From NCBI GenBank assembly GCA_002148405.1, contig MUGG01000149.1, positions 1-40,926 on the forward strand: a DNA stretch of 40,926 nt, read 5' to 3'. The notes under the pieces are model-generated. The model saw nothing but the letters and a program-made list of their open reading frames with translations, ran no database searches and was not told the origin of the DNA. Source of the DNA: Alkalinema sp. CACIAM 70d. Lineage in GTDB: Bacteria; Cyanobacteriota; Cyanobacteriia; Leptolyngbyales; Leptolyngbyaceae. Made by a program: the position numbers and the translations under genes. Positions 25,432-34,066 of this stretch are shown here, piece after piece (position 1 is the first letter of the stretch; every line of letters begins with the position of its first letter).

Positions 25432-27507
25432 TTAACGCCGAATAGTAGATAGGGAAGAGGGTGAAGATGTAGGAGCAATGCCGACCGATCGCTCTAGTTC
25501 CGCTGGCGGTTCCGTAAGCAACACTTCTCGGATGAAGCGAGCCAAGGCCCGTTGGGCCAGCCCCGTGGCAATTTGCTGGCCCATCTGTTGCGCTTCCGAT
25601 CGCATCACCAAGCGCGGTACGAGATTCAAAATCCGATTGGGGTCGAAGCCTTGGGTTTGCTGAAGAATCGCCCAGATCCGCTTGATATGCCCCAGGGTCG
25701 CTTCATTTTCACTCGACATTTGCGGCGACTCCACCGCAAAGCCGAACCGCGCTCCCACCGTGGAGGTCAGCCGTTGCCAAGCCGTCTGTCCCAGCGCATC
25801 CATACTGTTGATAATCTCACTAACCAAGCGTTGACGAATAAATTCTCCCCGTTCTGAAAAGAGAAAATCGAGGGCTTGATCCAACGATCCACTAATGTCA
25901 TATTCCATGCTGCCTTTGGCATTGCGCAGCAGGTTTTCCAAGCGATTCCAGCGGAAGCTATCATCTTTGAAGAGTAAGTCTTTCAGAGAGGTACGTAACT
26001 CAGGAGCCGGATCGGTTAACAGTCGCTTGGCAATGTACGGATAGGCTTCGCTGAGAACCTTAAATTCTGGATCGACGTTGATCGCAATTCCTTCCAGCGT
26101 CACCAGCGATCGAATGATCAACGCAAAGTAAGCTGGAACCCGGAAGGGATATTCGTACATCAGTGCCGAGAGTTTATCGGTAATCGCTGCAATATTGATA
26201 TCCGAAACACTGGCACCTAAAGCATCTTGGAAGACAACGGCAAAGGCGGGAATGATGGGGGTTAGATCCGTATCGGGCGACAGGAATTCTAGCTTAACGT
26301 AATCGTTGGCAAGTCCATCAAAGTCACGGTTGACCAAATGGACAATCGCCTCAATCAGCCCATAGCGTTGGTAAGGCTGCATCTGGCTCATCATGCCGAA
26401 GTCCAGGTAGGCCAGCTTGCCGTCGGGGGTGGCCAGTAGGTTGCCGGGGTGGGGATCCGCGTGAAAAAAGCCGTGTTCTAGCAATTGCCGTAGGGAACAT
26501 TGCACGCCAATATTGACCAAATAGGTGGCATCAATGCCCTGTTCCGCCACTTCCTTTAAGTTGGTCAACTTCGTCCCTTCGATCCATTCCATCGTCAGGA
26601 CACGGCGCTCGGTGTAATCCCAGTAAATCTTGGGAACGTAAATATCCGGCAGATAGCCATAGAGGTCATTGAAGCGCTCAGCGTTGCGACCTTCCTGGGT
26701 GTAGTCCATCTCCTCAAAGATGCGCCCCGCGAACTCATCCATGATGCCGACTAAGTCGCTGCGAACTCGACTGAAGGTGCGCATGGCCCAAGCAGACAGT
26801 CCCCGCAGAATGTAGACATCCAGGGCAATACTGCGCGCTAGACCCGGTCGCTGCACTTTGACGGCTACTTTTTCGCCGGTTTTCAACGTGGCTTTGTAGA
26901 CCTGACCGAGGGAGGCAGCGGCAACGGGGGCCGGGGAAATTTCGTCAAACAGATCGATCGGATCTTTGCCCAGTTCCTCCCGAATAAACTGGAAGGCAAT
27001 TTCGTTGGGGAAGGGGGGAATCTGATCCTGAAGTTTGGATAGCTCTTCTAGAAAGACGGGGGGCACCAAGTCGGGGCGGGTGGAGATGGCTTGGCCAATT
27101 TTGATAAAGGCTGGCCCCAGTTTGGTCAGCAGTTCCCGCAGTTGAATGGCGCGATTGCGTTGCTCGGTAATTTTTTTGCCCTGCTGGCTGTCTGACCAGA
27201 TTCCCAGGGCATAGGTTAACAACGGCAGAAAGATTCCGATCGTCCGGCTCCACACCTGCCAATAGCGCGATCGGTAGTAGTTGGCGATCGCCTCCGGTTG
27301 ATAGCGCAGGGGCAGGCCATTGTGATCTGTCCCAAAGTTGTGATCGGTTCCAACATTCTCAGGGGAGCGATCGGCAACCTGGCTATCCTTGCCCCCAAAG
27401 GCTGTCCCTCCGATCGGTAGGGACTCAGGAACAGTCGTAGCCTGGGTATCCACCGTGATGGTTGTGGATCCTGGCTGGGGCATGGCATCGGCAGGTCGAT
27501 AATTCAT
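25432..27507 (-). CDS. ABC1 kinase (AarF/UbiB/ADCK family)
   Basis: A 691-aa atypical protein-kinase-like protein. Family motifs: the KxGQ segment LGPAFIKIGQAISTRPDLVPP, the Ala-rich loop VAAASLGQVYKA in place of a glycine-rich loop, KVQRPG (Lys), the catalytic HADPHPGNLLA and the DFG-like YLDFGMM. In cyanobacteria and plastids ABC1 kinases act around prenylquinone/tocopherol metabolism and thylakoid lipid droplets (family knowledge); the exact role here is not known. The N-terminal ~70 residues are low complexity and the C-terminal ~150 are family-variable. It is in an operon with the MgtC-like gene. Confidence 0.93.
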   Translation of the reverse strand: MNYRPADAMPQPGSTTITVDTQATTVPESLPIGGTAFGGKDSQVADRSPENVGTDHNFGTDHNGLPLRYQPEAIANYYRSRYWQVWSRTIGIFLPLLTYALGIWSDSQQGKKITEQRNRAIQLRELLTKLGPAFIKIGQAISTRPDLVPPVFLEELSKLQDQIPPFPNEIAFQFIREELGKDPIDLFDEISPAPVAAASLGQVYKATLKTGEKVAVKVQRPGLARSIALDVYILRGLSAWAMRTFSRVRSDLVGIMDEFAGRIFEEMDYTQEGRNAERFNDLYGYLPDIYVPKIYWDYTERRVLTMEWIEGTKLTNLKEVAEQGIDATYLVNIGVQCSLRQLLEHGFFHADPHPGNLLATPDGKLAYLDFGMMSQMQPYQRYGLIEAIVHLVNRDFDGLANDYVKLEFLSPDTDLTPIIPAFAVVFQDALGASVSDINIAAITDKLSALMYEYPFRVPAYFALIIRSLVTLEGIAINVDPEFKVLSEAYPYIAKRLLTDPAPELRTSLKDLLFKDDSFRWNRLENLLRNAKGSMEYDISGSLDQALDFLFSERGEFIRQRLVSEIINSMDALGQTAWQRLTSTVGARFGFAVESPQMSSENEATLGHIKRIWAILQQTQGFDPNRILNLVPRLVMRSEAQQMGQQIATGLAQRALARFIREVLLTEPPAELERSVGIAPTSSPSSLSTIRR

Positions 27508-27612
27508 AGGAGACGATCGCGTTTACTCGCTTTGTTAAGCATTGTAACAAGACTGAATCAGCCCTTACGTTTAGTAAATCACGTTCGTCTCAGGATGGCA
27601 GTCGGGTTTCGC

Positions 27613-29445
27613 CTACTCTTTGGGAGGGGATTCCTGTAAGGTTGCCGCAATGGAGTCTAGCAAGGATGCCCCATCTTGGGGATCCAAAGCGCGGATGATT
27701 TGCACGGTCGGGTACCAGGGGGTCGTTGATTTGTCATTACCCCAGACCCAATGTCCCGTTGTCGGCAGCACTAACCACACGGGTTTACCGAGGGCCGCCG
27801 CTAGGTGAGCCGCTTCGCAATCGATGGTGAGCAGCCCGTCCAACGCCGCGATCGCCTGGATTAACTCGGCGCGATCGATGCAGGGTTGCGGTGGAATTCC
27901 AGCCTGTTCTAGTTGGGCCTGCTCCTCGGCGGTGAGGTGGGATTGGAGGCTGACCCAGGGCTGGGAGGGAGGGAGGGCCGCTAAGAGTTGCGCTAGGGGG
28001 AACGCGCCGGGAGCATTGGGGGTGTCTGCGGTGCGGTTTGACCAGATTAGACCGATGGGTTTGAGGAGATTGGGTGGCGTTGGACGGGAGGGAAGGAGGG
28101 GGAAAGGGGGTAGCAGGGTAGGAGAGGGGGAGAGGGTATTAGGCAGACTTCCTAGGGGAATTTGGAGGGCGCAGTCGGGCACAGGATCGCCCTTAGCAAT
28201 CACTTGGGTCAGGCCGGGAATAGCAGCGAGTAGGGGAACGATCGCCCGATCGCATTCCACAATGACCTGGGCTCCTTGCTTGACCAGTTGGGGTAAATAG
28301 CGACTGCAAATCAGGGTTTGGCCTAAGTCCTGCTCGGCCCAGACCAGAATTTTTTGACCCGCGATCGCGCCACCGTCCCAGCGAGGAATTTTGCGGTGGC
28401 GGGGAATTTGCTGTTGCAGGTAGCTGGGGGCTTGCCAACGCCATTCGTCTTCCGCAAAGCCTTCCGTCAGATGACCGATCGCTAACAGGGCTTGGCTGAG
28501 CTGGAAGTGGGCTTGGGCAAAGTCGGGCTGGAGGTCGATCGCGGTGCGGAAACAGGTAATGGCGCTGGGCAGTTCTCCCTGGTCTTGCCAGAGTTGCCCC
28601 AGGTTGCTGTAGGCGGCGGCGTTGTCTGGCTGGTAGGCGAGGGTCTGTTGCAGGTGGGCGATCGCTAAATTCGGCTGACCTTCGGCTTGTAGAATCAGGG
28701 CCAAATTGTGGTGGGTGGGGGCGTGGCGGGAGTCTAGTTTGAGGGCGAGGAGGTAGTGCACCTTGGCAGCGGCAAAGTCGCCGATCGATTGGTGCAGGTT
28801 ACCGAGGTTGAATTGCAGGTTGGGGTCGAAGGGTTGGAGTTCTGCGGCGCGGCGGTAATAGCCCAGGGCGGATTCTGGGTTGCCCTTTTCTTGCAGGGCA
28901 TTGGCGAGGTTGATTTGGGCGGTGACGGCGTTGGGGGTGAGGGCGAGGCTCTGGCGGAAGGCGGCGATCGCGGCTTCCAGTTGGCCGAGGGATTGCAGCA
29001 GGGTGCCCAGGTTGGTCAAGGCTTGGGGGAATTCCGGCTGGAGGGCGATCGCGGTTTGGTAAGCATCTAAGGCGGCCTCTGGTTGCTCCAGCAGCACCAA
29101 CAGGTTGCCAAGGTTGTAGTGGGCGGTGGCGTCTTCCGGGGTTAGTTCCACGGCCTGTTGCAGGGCTTCCAAGGCGCTGGGGAGTTGCCCGATCGCCTGC
29201 AAGGCCACCCCCAGGTTGCGAAAGGCTTCGGCGTAGTTGGGTTGAACCTCCGTGGCGGCAAGGTAATGGACGATCGCTTCCCGCAGTTCGCCCCGCTGAT
29301 AGTAGACGGAACCCAGCAAATTCAGCATGGCGGGGTGATCGGGGGCGATTTGGATGACTTGGCGCGCCATCCATTCAGCGCGATCCCAATTGCCCGACTG
29401 GAAGGCAGTAAAAGCGGCGTTAATGGCGTCAGGAACAGTCAGCAT
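27613..29445 (-). CDS. Tetratricopeptide-repeat protein with C-terminal glycosyltransferase-like domain
   Basis: A 610-aa protein. Residues ~1-330 hold about nine TPRs (NYAEAFRNLGVALQAIGQLPSALEAL, ATAHYNLGNLLVLLEQPEAALDAY, and so on). From ~345 onward is a domain of the TPR-linked GT9/GT41-like type (ILVWAEQDLGQTLICSRYLPQL, ...IGLIWSNRT..., LDGLLTIDCEAAHLAAALGKPVWLVLPTTGHWVWGNDKSTTPWYPTVQIIR). Two usual positions look changed (EQGLGDT-type motif as EQDLGQT; 'DTA..HLA' as DCEAAHLA), so activity is uncertain. A Pro/Leu/Ser-rich insert (about residues 440-470) corresponds to a G-rich DNA tract. Confidence 0.85.
   Translation of the reverse strand: MLTVPDAINAAFTAFQSGNWDRAEWMARQVIQIAPDHPAMLNLLGSVYYQRGELREAIVHYLAATEVQPNYAEAFRNLGVALQAIGQLPSALEALQQAVELTPEDATAHYNLGNLLVLLEQPEAALDAYQTAIALQPEFPQALTNLGTLLQSLGQLEAAIAAFRQSLALTPNAVTAQINLANALQEKGNPESALGYYRRAAELQPFDPNLQFNLGNLHQSIGDFAAAKVHYLLALKLDSRHAPTHHNLALILQAEGQPNLAIAHLQQTLAYQPDNAAAYSNLGQLWQDQGELPSAITCFRTAIDLQPDFAQAHFQLSQALLAIGHLTEGFAEDEWRWQAPSYLQQQIPRHRKIPRWDGGAIAGQKILVWAEQDLGQTLICSRYLPQLVKQGAQVIVECDRAIVPLLAAIPGLTQVIAKGDPVPDCALQIPLGSLPNTLSPSPTLLPPFPLLPSRPTPPNLLKPIGLIWSNRTADTPNAPGAFPLAQLLAALPPSQPWVSLQSHLTAEEQAQLEQAGIPPQPCIDRAELIQAIAALDGLLTIDCEAAHLAAALGKPVWLVLPTTGHWVWGNDKSTTPWYPTVQIIRALDPQDGASLLDSIAATLQESPPKE
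28085..28136 (+). repeat. G-run tract with quadruplex potential inside the TPR-GT gene
   Basis: The plus strand carries seven runs of three or more G within about 52 bases (GGGAGGGAAGGAGGGGG, then AAAGGGGG and further runs), short loops between them. It encodes the low-complexity Pro-rich insert of the minus-strand gene and keeps its frame. Confidence 0.6.
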
Positions 29446-29956
29446 TGCAGGAATTCACCCATCGAGAAGGAAGCTTGCGCTTTAAAATTAAAGGCGACTC
29501 AGCGGTTTTTGAGAGGTTGTTTTTGAGCAGTTTTTGGTACAAGGTGTTGAAAGAGGTTGTTACCAGGTTATTGGTCAAACCTTGGGTCGATCGTGGGCTT
29601 GAGATTCTCGCTGGTGGCTTGGATTCGATCCCCTAAATCCCCCTTAAAAAGGGGGACTTTGAATGTGTTTTTTCCGGTTCCCCCTTTTTTCTTGGCGTAG
29701 CCTCTCCGTAGGAGATAGGGGGGCTAGGGGGGATCGAAACTTCAGAGATCGACGATGGTGATTCTGTTTCAATCCTTGTTTTTTGCGATATTCTGGCACA
29801 GTCGTGTCAGTTCAATTGTATTAATCTGGCTAATGGATAACAGTGGATTGTCGCTTGGCTCAGATTCCCCCGATCGCGGGCTGTTGCTGCCCAATCTTCT
29901 CAATTTATCCCTACCATTAATTAATCCCCGCCTGTATTCTTTCCTTTAGCTTGCCC
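29446..29956. other. Intergenic region between the TPR-GT gene and recN
   Basis: About 510 bases between divergent genes. It holds the palindromic repeat element at 29624-29738 and presumably both promoters. No gene is supported. Confidence 0.55.
29624..29738. repeat. MITE-like palindromic repeat element
   Basis: A non-coding element of about 115 bases with related inverted ends: TTCGATCCCCTAAATCCCCC (from 29624) and, as reverse complement, TTCGATCCCCCCTAGCCCCC (to 29738). Inside, an additional CCCCCTT/AAGGGGG hairpin lies near the left end. A GGCGTAGCCTCTCCGTAGGA segment follows it. This C/G-run design is common among dispersed cyanobacterial repeats; family membership would need a genome-wide search. 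Confidence 0.6.
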
Positions 29957-31816
29957 ATGTTGCTGTCCCTTAAGATCGAAAATTTTGCGCTGATTGATCA
30001 ACTTGACCTGACCTTTGGGGCGGGGCTAAATGTGCTGACGGGAGAAACCGGGGCGGGCAAGTCGATCATTTTGGACGCGATCGATGCGGTGCTGGGGGGC
30101 AAGACCTCGGGGCGGGCGGTGCGTACGGGGGAGGAACGGGCGCTGATTGAAGGGCAGTTCCAATTGCGGCCAGAGTTGCAGGCTTGGTTGGGCCAGGAGG
30201 GGATTGAAGCGAACCCTGGGGCAACTTTGGTTTGCACTCGGGAAATTTTTGCCAGTGGCAGTGCTCGCAGCAAGTCGCGGGTGAATGGCGTGACGGTGAA
30301 TCGCCAACAGATGGAGAGCCTAAGGGAACTGCTGGTGGAGATTACGGCCCAGGGGCAAACGGTGCAAATTGGGCAGGCGGGGGTGCAGCGGGACTGGCTG
30401 GATAGCTTTGGGGGCGAGAAGCTGCTGAAGCTGCGGGAGCGGGTGAGTGAGAAGTTTGCAGCTTATCAGCAGGCGGCGCGGACGCTGGAGCAACGGCAGC
30501 AGATGGAGGCCCAGCGCTTGCAGCAGTTGGATTTGTTTGAGTACCAGTTGAAGGAGTTGAATGTCGCCAACCTCAGCGACCCGAATGAGTTGGAGGAGTT
30601 GGAAAATGAGCGCAATCGCCTCAGCCACAGTGTGGAGCTGCAACAGCAGAGTTATCTGATCTATCAAATGCTCTACCAGAATGAAACTGGGGGGGAGGCG
30701 TTGGCCTGTGCGGATCTGCTGGGGCAGGCGGAGCAGCGGCTGCTGGATATGGTGGAGTATGACAGCCAATTGCAGCCGATTTTGGATTTGGTGGCCAATG
30801 CCTTGGCGCAGGTGGAGCAGGCGGGACGGGAAATTAATCTCTATGGTGAAAATGTTGAGGCGGATCCGCATAGGCTTCAGGAGGTGCAGGAGCGGATTGT
30901 GGCGTTGAAGGCGATCTGCCGCAAGTATGGGCCGACGCTGGCGGATGCGATCGCGCTTCAGGAGAATCTGCAAGCGGAGATGGACATTCTGACGGGGGGT
31001 GGGCAGTCGCTGGCGGATCTGGAGGCGATCGCCCAGGCACGGAAGGCGGAACTGGTGGAGGCTTGTGGCAAGTTAACCCAGTTGCGGCAGGCGGCGGCAG
31101 AAAGGCTGGAAACGCAGTTGGTGGCGGAGTTGAAGCCGTTGGCGATGGAGAAGGTGAAGTTCCAGGTGGGGATTGCGCCGATCGCGGCGACGCCTGCGGG
31201 GGCCGATCGCATTACCTATCTGATTAGTCCGAATCCGGGGGAGCCGTTGCAGCCGTTGACGGAAATTGCGTCCGGTGGGGAAATGAGTCGATTTTTGTTG
31301 GCGTTGCAGGCTTGTTTTTCTCAGGTGGATGCGGTGGGGACGTTGGTGTTTGATGAGATTGATGCGGGGGTGTCGGGCCGGGTGGCGGGGGCGATCGCGC
31401 AGAAGTTACACCATCTCAGTTTGCATCATCAGGTGTTGTGTGTGACGCACCAACCGATCGTGGCGGCGATGGCGGATCAGCATTTTCGGGTGAGTAAACA
31501 GGTGATTGATTCGGAGAATGCTGGGCAGCAGGCTAAGGATAACAGTAAGGCGGAAAATCTGCGAACGGTGGTGAGGATTCAGCCGTTGGATGAGGGGGAA
31601 CGGCGGTTGGAGTTGGCGCAGATTGCGAGTGGGGATGTGGTGCAGGCTGCGAATGGTTCAGCTAAGGCGGCGATCGATTTTGCGGAGTCGCTGTTGACTC
31701 AGGCAGCGAATATTCGGGATGGGCAGCAGGTGGAGGTGGTTGAAGTGGTATCGCAAACGGTGGTGAAGAAAGCGGGGAAACCGAGAAGAAAAGCTAATAA
31801 ATCGAAAGTGGGTTAG
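29957..31816 (+). CDS. recN: DNA repair protein RecN
   Basis: SMC-like ATPase of double-strand-break repair, 619 aa. The N-terminal ATPase half has Walker A LTGETGAGKSIILDAI (29-36), the central ~320 residues are two long coiled-coil arms rich in Gln/Glu/Leu, and the C-terminal half has the signature ASGGEMSRFLLALQA and Walker B LVFDEIDAGVSG, then CVTHQPIVAAMADQHFRV. A basic tail (KKAGKPRRKANKSK) extends beyond the usual end. ATG 29957 is preferred to a TTG two codons earlier. Confidence 0.96.
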   Translation: MLLSLKIENFALIDQLDLTFGAGLNVLTGETGAGKSIILDAIDAVLGGKTSGRAVRTGEERALIEGQFQLRPELQAWLGQEGIEANPGATLVCTREIFASGSARSKSRVNGVTVNRQQMESLRELLVEITAQGQTVQIGQAGVQRDWLDSFGGEKLLKLRERVSEKFAAYQQAARTLEQRQQMEAQRLQQLDLFEYQLKELNVANLSDPNELEELENERNRLSHSVELQQQSYLIYQMLYQNETGGEALACADLLGQAEQRLLDMVEYDSQLQPILDLVANALAQVEQAGREINLYGENVEADPHRLQEVQERIVALKAICRKYGPTLADAIALQENLQAEMDILTGGGQSLADLEAIAQARKAELVEACGKLTQLRQAAAERLETQLVAELKPLAMEKVKFQVGIAPIAATPAGADRITYLISPNPGEPLQPLTEIASGGEMSRFLLALQACFSQVDAVGTLVFDEIDAGVSGRVAGAIAQKLHHLSLHHQVLCVTHQPIVAAMADQHFRVSKQVIDSENAGQQAKDNSKAENLRTVVRIQPLDEGERRLELAQIASGDVVQAANGSAKAAIDFAESLLTQAANIRDGQQVEVVEVVSQTVVKKAGKPRRKANKSKVG

Positions 31817-32026
31817 ATGGGAGAGTGAGAAAAACTATACCTAGACTTTATGGTTGGTCTAGGAAGGTCAAGAGAATTTAAAAATTTTAGAATCATTCGT
31901 TCTGCAATGAAGAATTCCCGTAAATTTGGGAATTATACGATTAGTCAATTATTGATTAAAAAAATTTAAATACATAGGTTCTAATTATTTACTAACAGTA
32001 CCCAGTAAATAGGAGGTCGGTTGAAA

Positions 32027-32773
32027 ATGCCGTCTAAGGATGAGATTCAAAGTACTTTGAAGAATAAATATGGCATCAATAAGAATATTACCCAGCCTTT
32101 GAGTAAGGAAGACTGTGAAAGGCTCCTTTATCTTTTGAGTCGTGAAGATAGTGCTGTCAAGCTAGTTCAATCCTATGCCAGCAAAAATGCAAGCCTTGGT
32201 TCGAACAATGCGGCTTTTGGTCGAGCACGAAGTCAAGCAGAACATAAATTAGAAGTCTTAAAAGCCGAATACCTTGAACTAGAAAAGTCAGTCAGCTCGA
32301 TCGAAGACGCCAAGTTAACGCTGGAAACAAGGAAAGTTGTACTAGAAGAAGAGCGCAAAGCATTAGAGCTAGAGGTGAGTAAAAGGAAAGCTGTACTAGA
32401 AGAAGAGCGCAAAGCATTAGAGCTAGAGATGGCTAAAAGGAAAGCTGTACTAGAAGAAGAGCGCAAAGCATTAGAGCTAGAGATGGCTAAAAGGAAAGCT
32501 GCACTAGAAGAAGAGCGCAAAGCATTAGAGCTAGAGGTGACTAACTTGACCTCATCCAATCAGGTTTTGAGTTCCAAAGTTCAAACTTTAACCACTCAGA
32601 ACGATGAGCTCACAACAGCAAACACTCAATTGAAGAAAGAGAATAAGGACCTAAAGAATATTGTCGATCAAATTAGGCTTAGATTAGCCAAAGATACAAA
32701 AGAACTCTTGAAGTATGAAGACAGTCAAATCCGCAAAGCTGTCATCAAGTTGTTTCAATGGACATTAGGATAG
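32027..32773 (+). CDS. Coiled-coil protein with four 18-residue repeats
   Basis: A 248-aa product, unrecognised. Residues ~1-60 form a globular-looking, Lys-rich N-terminus. From ~65 to ~220 lies a very long predicted coiled coil. Its middle consists of four near-identical 18-aa units RKAVLEEERKALELEMAK, followed by NQVLSSKVQTLTTQNDELTTANTQLKKENKDLK. No ATPase or nuclease motif. AGGAGG (32011-32016) lies 10 bases before ATG 32027; a TTG at 32021 is closer to it and cannot be excluded. It is the first gene of a co-directional trio (12-base gap to the next), and DNA is AT-rich compared with recN just before it, suggesting acquired material. Function unknown; a scaffold or filament-like role is only inference. 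Confidence 0.8.
   Translation: MPSKDEIQSTLKNKYGINKNITQPLSKEDCERLLYLLSREDSAVKLVQSYASKNASLGSNNAAFGRARSQAEHKLEVLKAEYLELEKSVSSIEDAKLTLETRKVVLEEERKALELEVSKRKAVLEEERKALELEMAKRKAVLEEERKALELEMAKRKAALEEERKALELEVTNLTSSNQVLSSKVQTLTTQNDELTTANTQLKKENKDLKNIVDQIRLRLAKDTKELLKYEDSQIRKAVIKLFQWTLG
32330..32545 (+). repeat. Four tandem 54-bp repeats in the coiled-coil gene
   Basis: Unit AGGAAAGCTGTACTAGAAGA... repeats four times with period 54 and only a few substitutions. Copies two and three are almost identical. All copies keep the frame, each encoding 18 residues. The high identity implies recent duplication. Confidence 0.9.
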
Positions 32774-32785
32774 GGAATTGTTTCA

Positions 32786-33205
32786 ATGAAAGGCTCCAAA
32801 AAACGAAAACACGATTTTCAAGGAATGAGCTATTGCGAGGTACAGCGTGCAAACTCTTCCAATCAAACTAAACTACAATCTGAAGCGCGGAAGTGGCTGA
32901 AAGAAAATGGCTATAGGAATGTCGGCTGGCCAAATGTAATTGAGCTTTACAAAAAAATCGAGGAGCTATTAGACAAGTCTCGTTTTGAAGAGATGAGTTT
33001 GGAAGAGTTGTTCCTGGAAGCCGATCGAATTGGCAATAAATACCTAACCCCAGAAGAAATTCAAGACTTTAATCAGCAGCTTGCCCAGGAGGTTTCTGAA
33101 ATTAGTGAGCTGATTGATCAGCAGTTTCCAGATACTGAAATTGAAGTAATTGATTTTAGTAAAGGAAGGTTACAGCGATTTCAGAGAAAAGCTCATAAGC
33201 GATGA
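32786..33205 (+). CDS. Hypothetical protein sharing a segment with the HNH nuclease
   Basis: A 139-aa product, unrecognised. It has a basic N-terminus (MKGSKKRKHDFQ), a region with YRNVGWPNVIELYKKIEELLDK, then MSLEELFLEADRIGNKYLTPEEIQDFNQQ (residues 70-98), which resembles the N-terminus of the downstream HNH protein (LHELFELADKIGKQRYHKLTQQDFEDY). An acidic stretch and a basic tail (KGRLQRFQRKAHKR) follow. It lies 12 bases after the coiled-coil gene and 43 before the HNH gene, so the three probably form one transcript. It may bridge or regulate the nuclease (inference). Confidence 0.75.
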   Translation: MKGSKKRKHDFQGMSYCEVQRANSSNQTKLQSEARKWLKENGYRNVGWPNVIELYKKIEELLDKSRFEEMSLEELFLEADRIGNKYLTPEEIQDFNQQLAQEVSEISELIDQQFPDTEIEVIDFSKGRLQRFQRKAHKR

Positions 33206-33248
33206 GTTACTTAGTGGTAGTTTCTAACCTATGAGATGGTAGATATCC

Positions 33249-33701
33249 ATGGATCTTGAAAATAAGCAGCTTCATGAATTATTTGAGTTAGCTGACAAAA
33301 TTGGGAAACAACGATATCATAAACTTACACAACAGGACTTTGAAGATTATCGGAAATTTGACCAATGGCGCTATATCAATGGGGATAGTGAGTGCGGAAC
33401 CACCCAGGAGAGCCGAGATTGGGTCAAAGAAAATTCCGAAAGTCATTGTCCAATTTGTGGGGAGAAGTTCTCAATCAACAACAATGGAAAAACCATTGAT
33501 CATAAGCTCCCCCGATCGCAGTATCCCTGGCTATCCATGGATTTCAGAAATTTATGGGTTATTTGTAGGAATTGCAATCAAGAAAAAGGTGAAATGCACT
33601 GGTTTGAATACGAGCATTATCTGTTGATTCATTATCCCGATCGATTACAAGAGATCCAGATTTTTCGGCCTACACAATTGTTGAAATCCCTCAAAGAATA
33701 A
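33249..33701 (+). CDS. HNH endonuclease
   Basis: A 150-aa protein. Residues ~64-116 are a complete HNH/zinc-ribbon nuclease domain: CPICG (Cys67, Cys70), TIDHKLPRSQYP (Asp84, His85), FRNLWVICRNCNQEKG (Asn101, Cys106, Cys109). The N-terminal ~60 residues include the segment shared with the preceding gene product. HNH domains occur in homing enzymes, restriction systems, Septu-type defence and toxins; nothing here fixes which. The last 39 codons are duplicated at 37505-37621, and another broken piece lies at 36457-36514. Confidence 0.88.
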   Translation: MDLENKQLHELFELADKIGKQRYHKLTQQDFEDYRKFDQWRYINGDSECGTTQESRDWVKENSESHCPICGEKFSINNNGKTIDHKLPRSQYPWLSMDFRNLWVICRNCNQEKGEMHWFEYEHYLLIHYPDRLQEIQIFRPTQLLKSLKE

Positions 33702-33808
33702 CTAAGATAAACGCATCTTAAAAAGGATCTCAACATACGGGTGTTAGAAGCAAGTCGATCGTAAAGGTCAACGAACGTTCCTCGTTGGCAATTGATGGGG
33801 TATTTCTA

Positions 33809-34066
33809 CTAAAAGACTTCTTCCGCTAAAAGCTGCCCCTTGACTCGTTCATACTCGTCTTCGAGAAGCCATTCTTGAGCAGCTTCATAGTTGGAGTGGG
33901 TAACAACGAGTTTATAGTCAGACGCCGGATTAAAAATACGACAAGTACCGTCTTGATCGCCCACGAGCATGAGAATTTTAGGTGGGAAAAGCACGGGATC
34001 GACCCAAAGTTCCAGAAATTGCCAGTTTTTAGCTTGTTCTACGAGGGCTGGTGCGTGGGATTGCAT
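33809..34066 (-). CDS. Small hypothetical protein, second gene of an overlapping pair
   Basis: An 85-aa acidic protein (MQSHAPALVEQAKNWQFLELWVDPVLFPPKILMLVGDQDG...). I know similar short cyanobacterial proteins of unknown function but cannot name a domain with certainty. Its start lies inside the end of the upstream gene (overlap 34029-34066, or to 34075 if a GTG start is used), so the two are translationally coupled. The arrangement is like a toxin/immunity or toxin/antitoxin couple, but this is inference from layout only. Confidence 0.75.
   Translation of the reverse strand: MQSHAPALVEQAKNWQFLELWVDPVLFPPKILMLVGDQDGTCRIFNPASDYKLVVTHSNYEAAQEWLLEDEYERVKGQLLAEEVF

Noticed and set aside
30320..30973. 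217-aa minus-strand open frame opposite recN
   Set aside because: Leu/Gln-rich antisense shadow of the recN coiled coil; no RBS or domain.
32021..33701. Septu (PtuA/PtuB) defence system
   Set aside because: The HNH part is compatible, but neither companion gene carries ATPase motifs; recN upstream is a standard housekeeping gene separated by about 210 bases.
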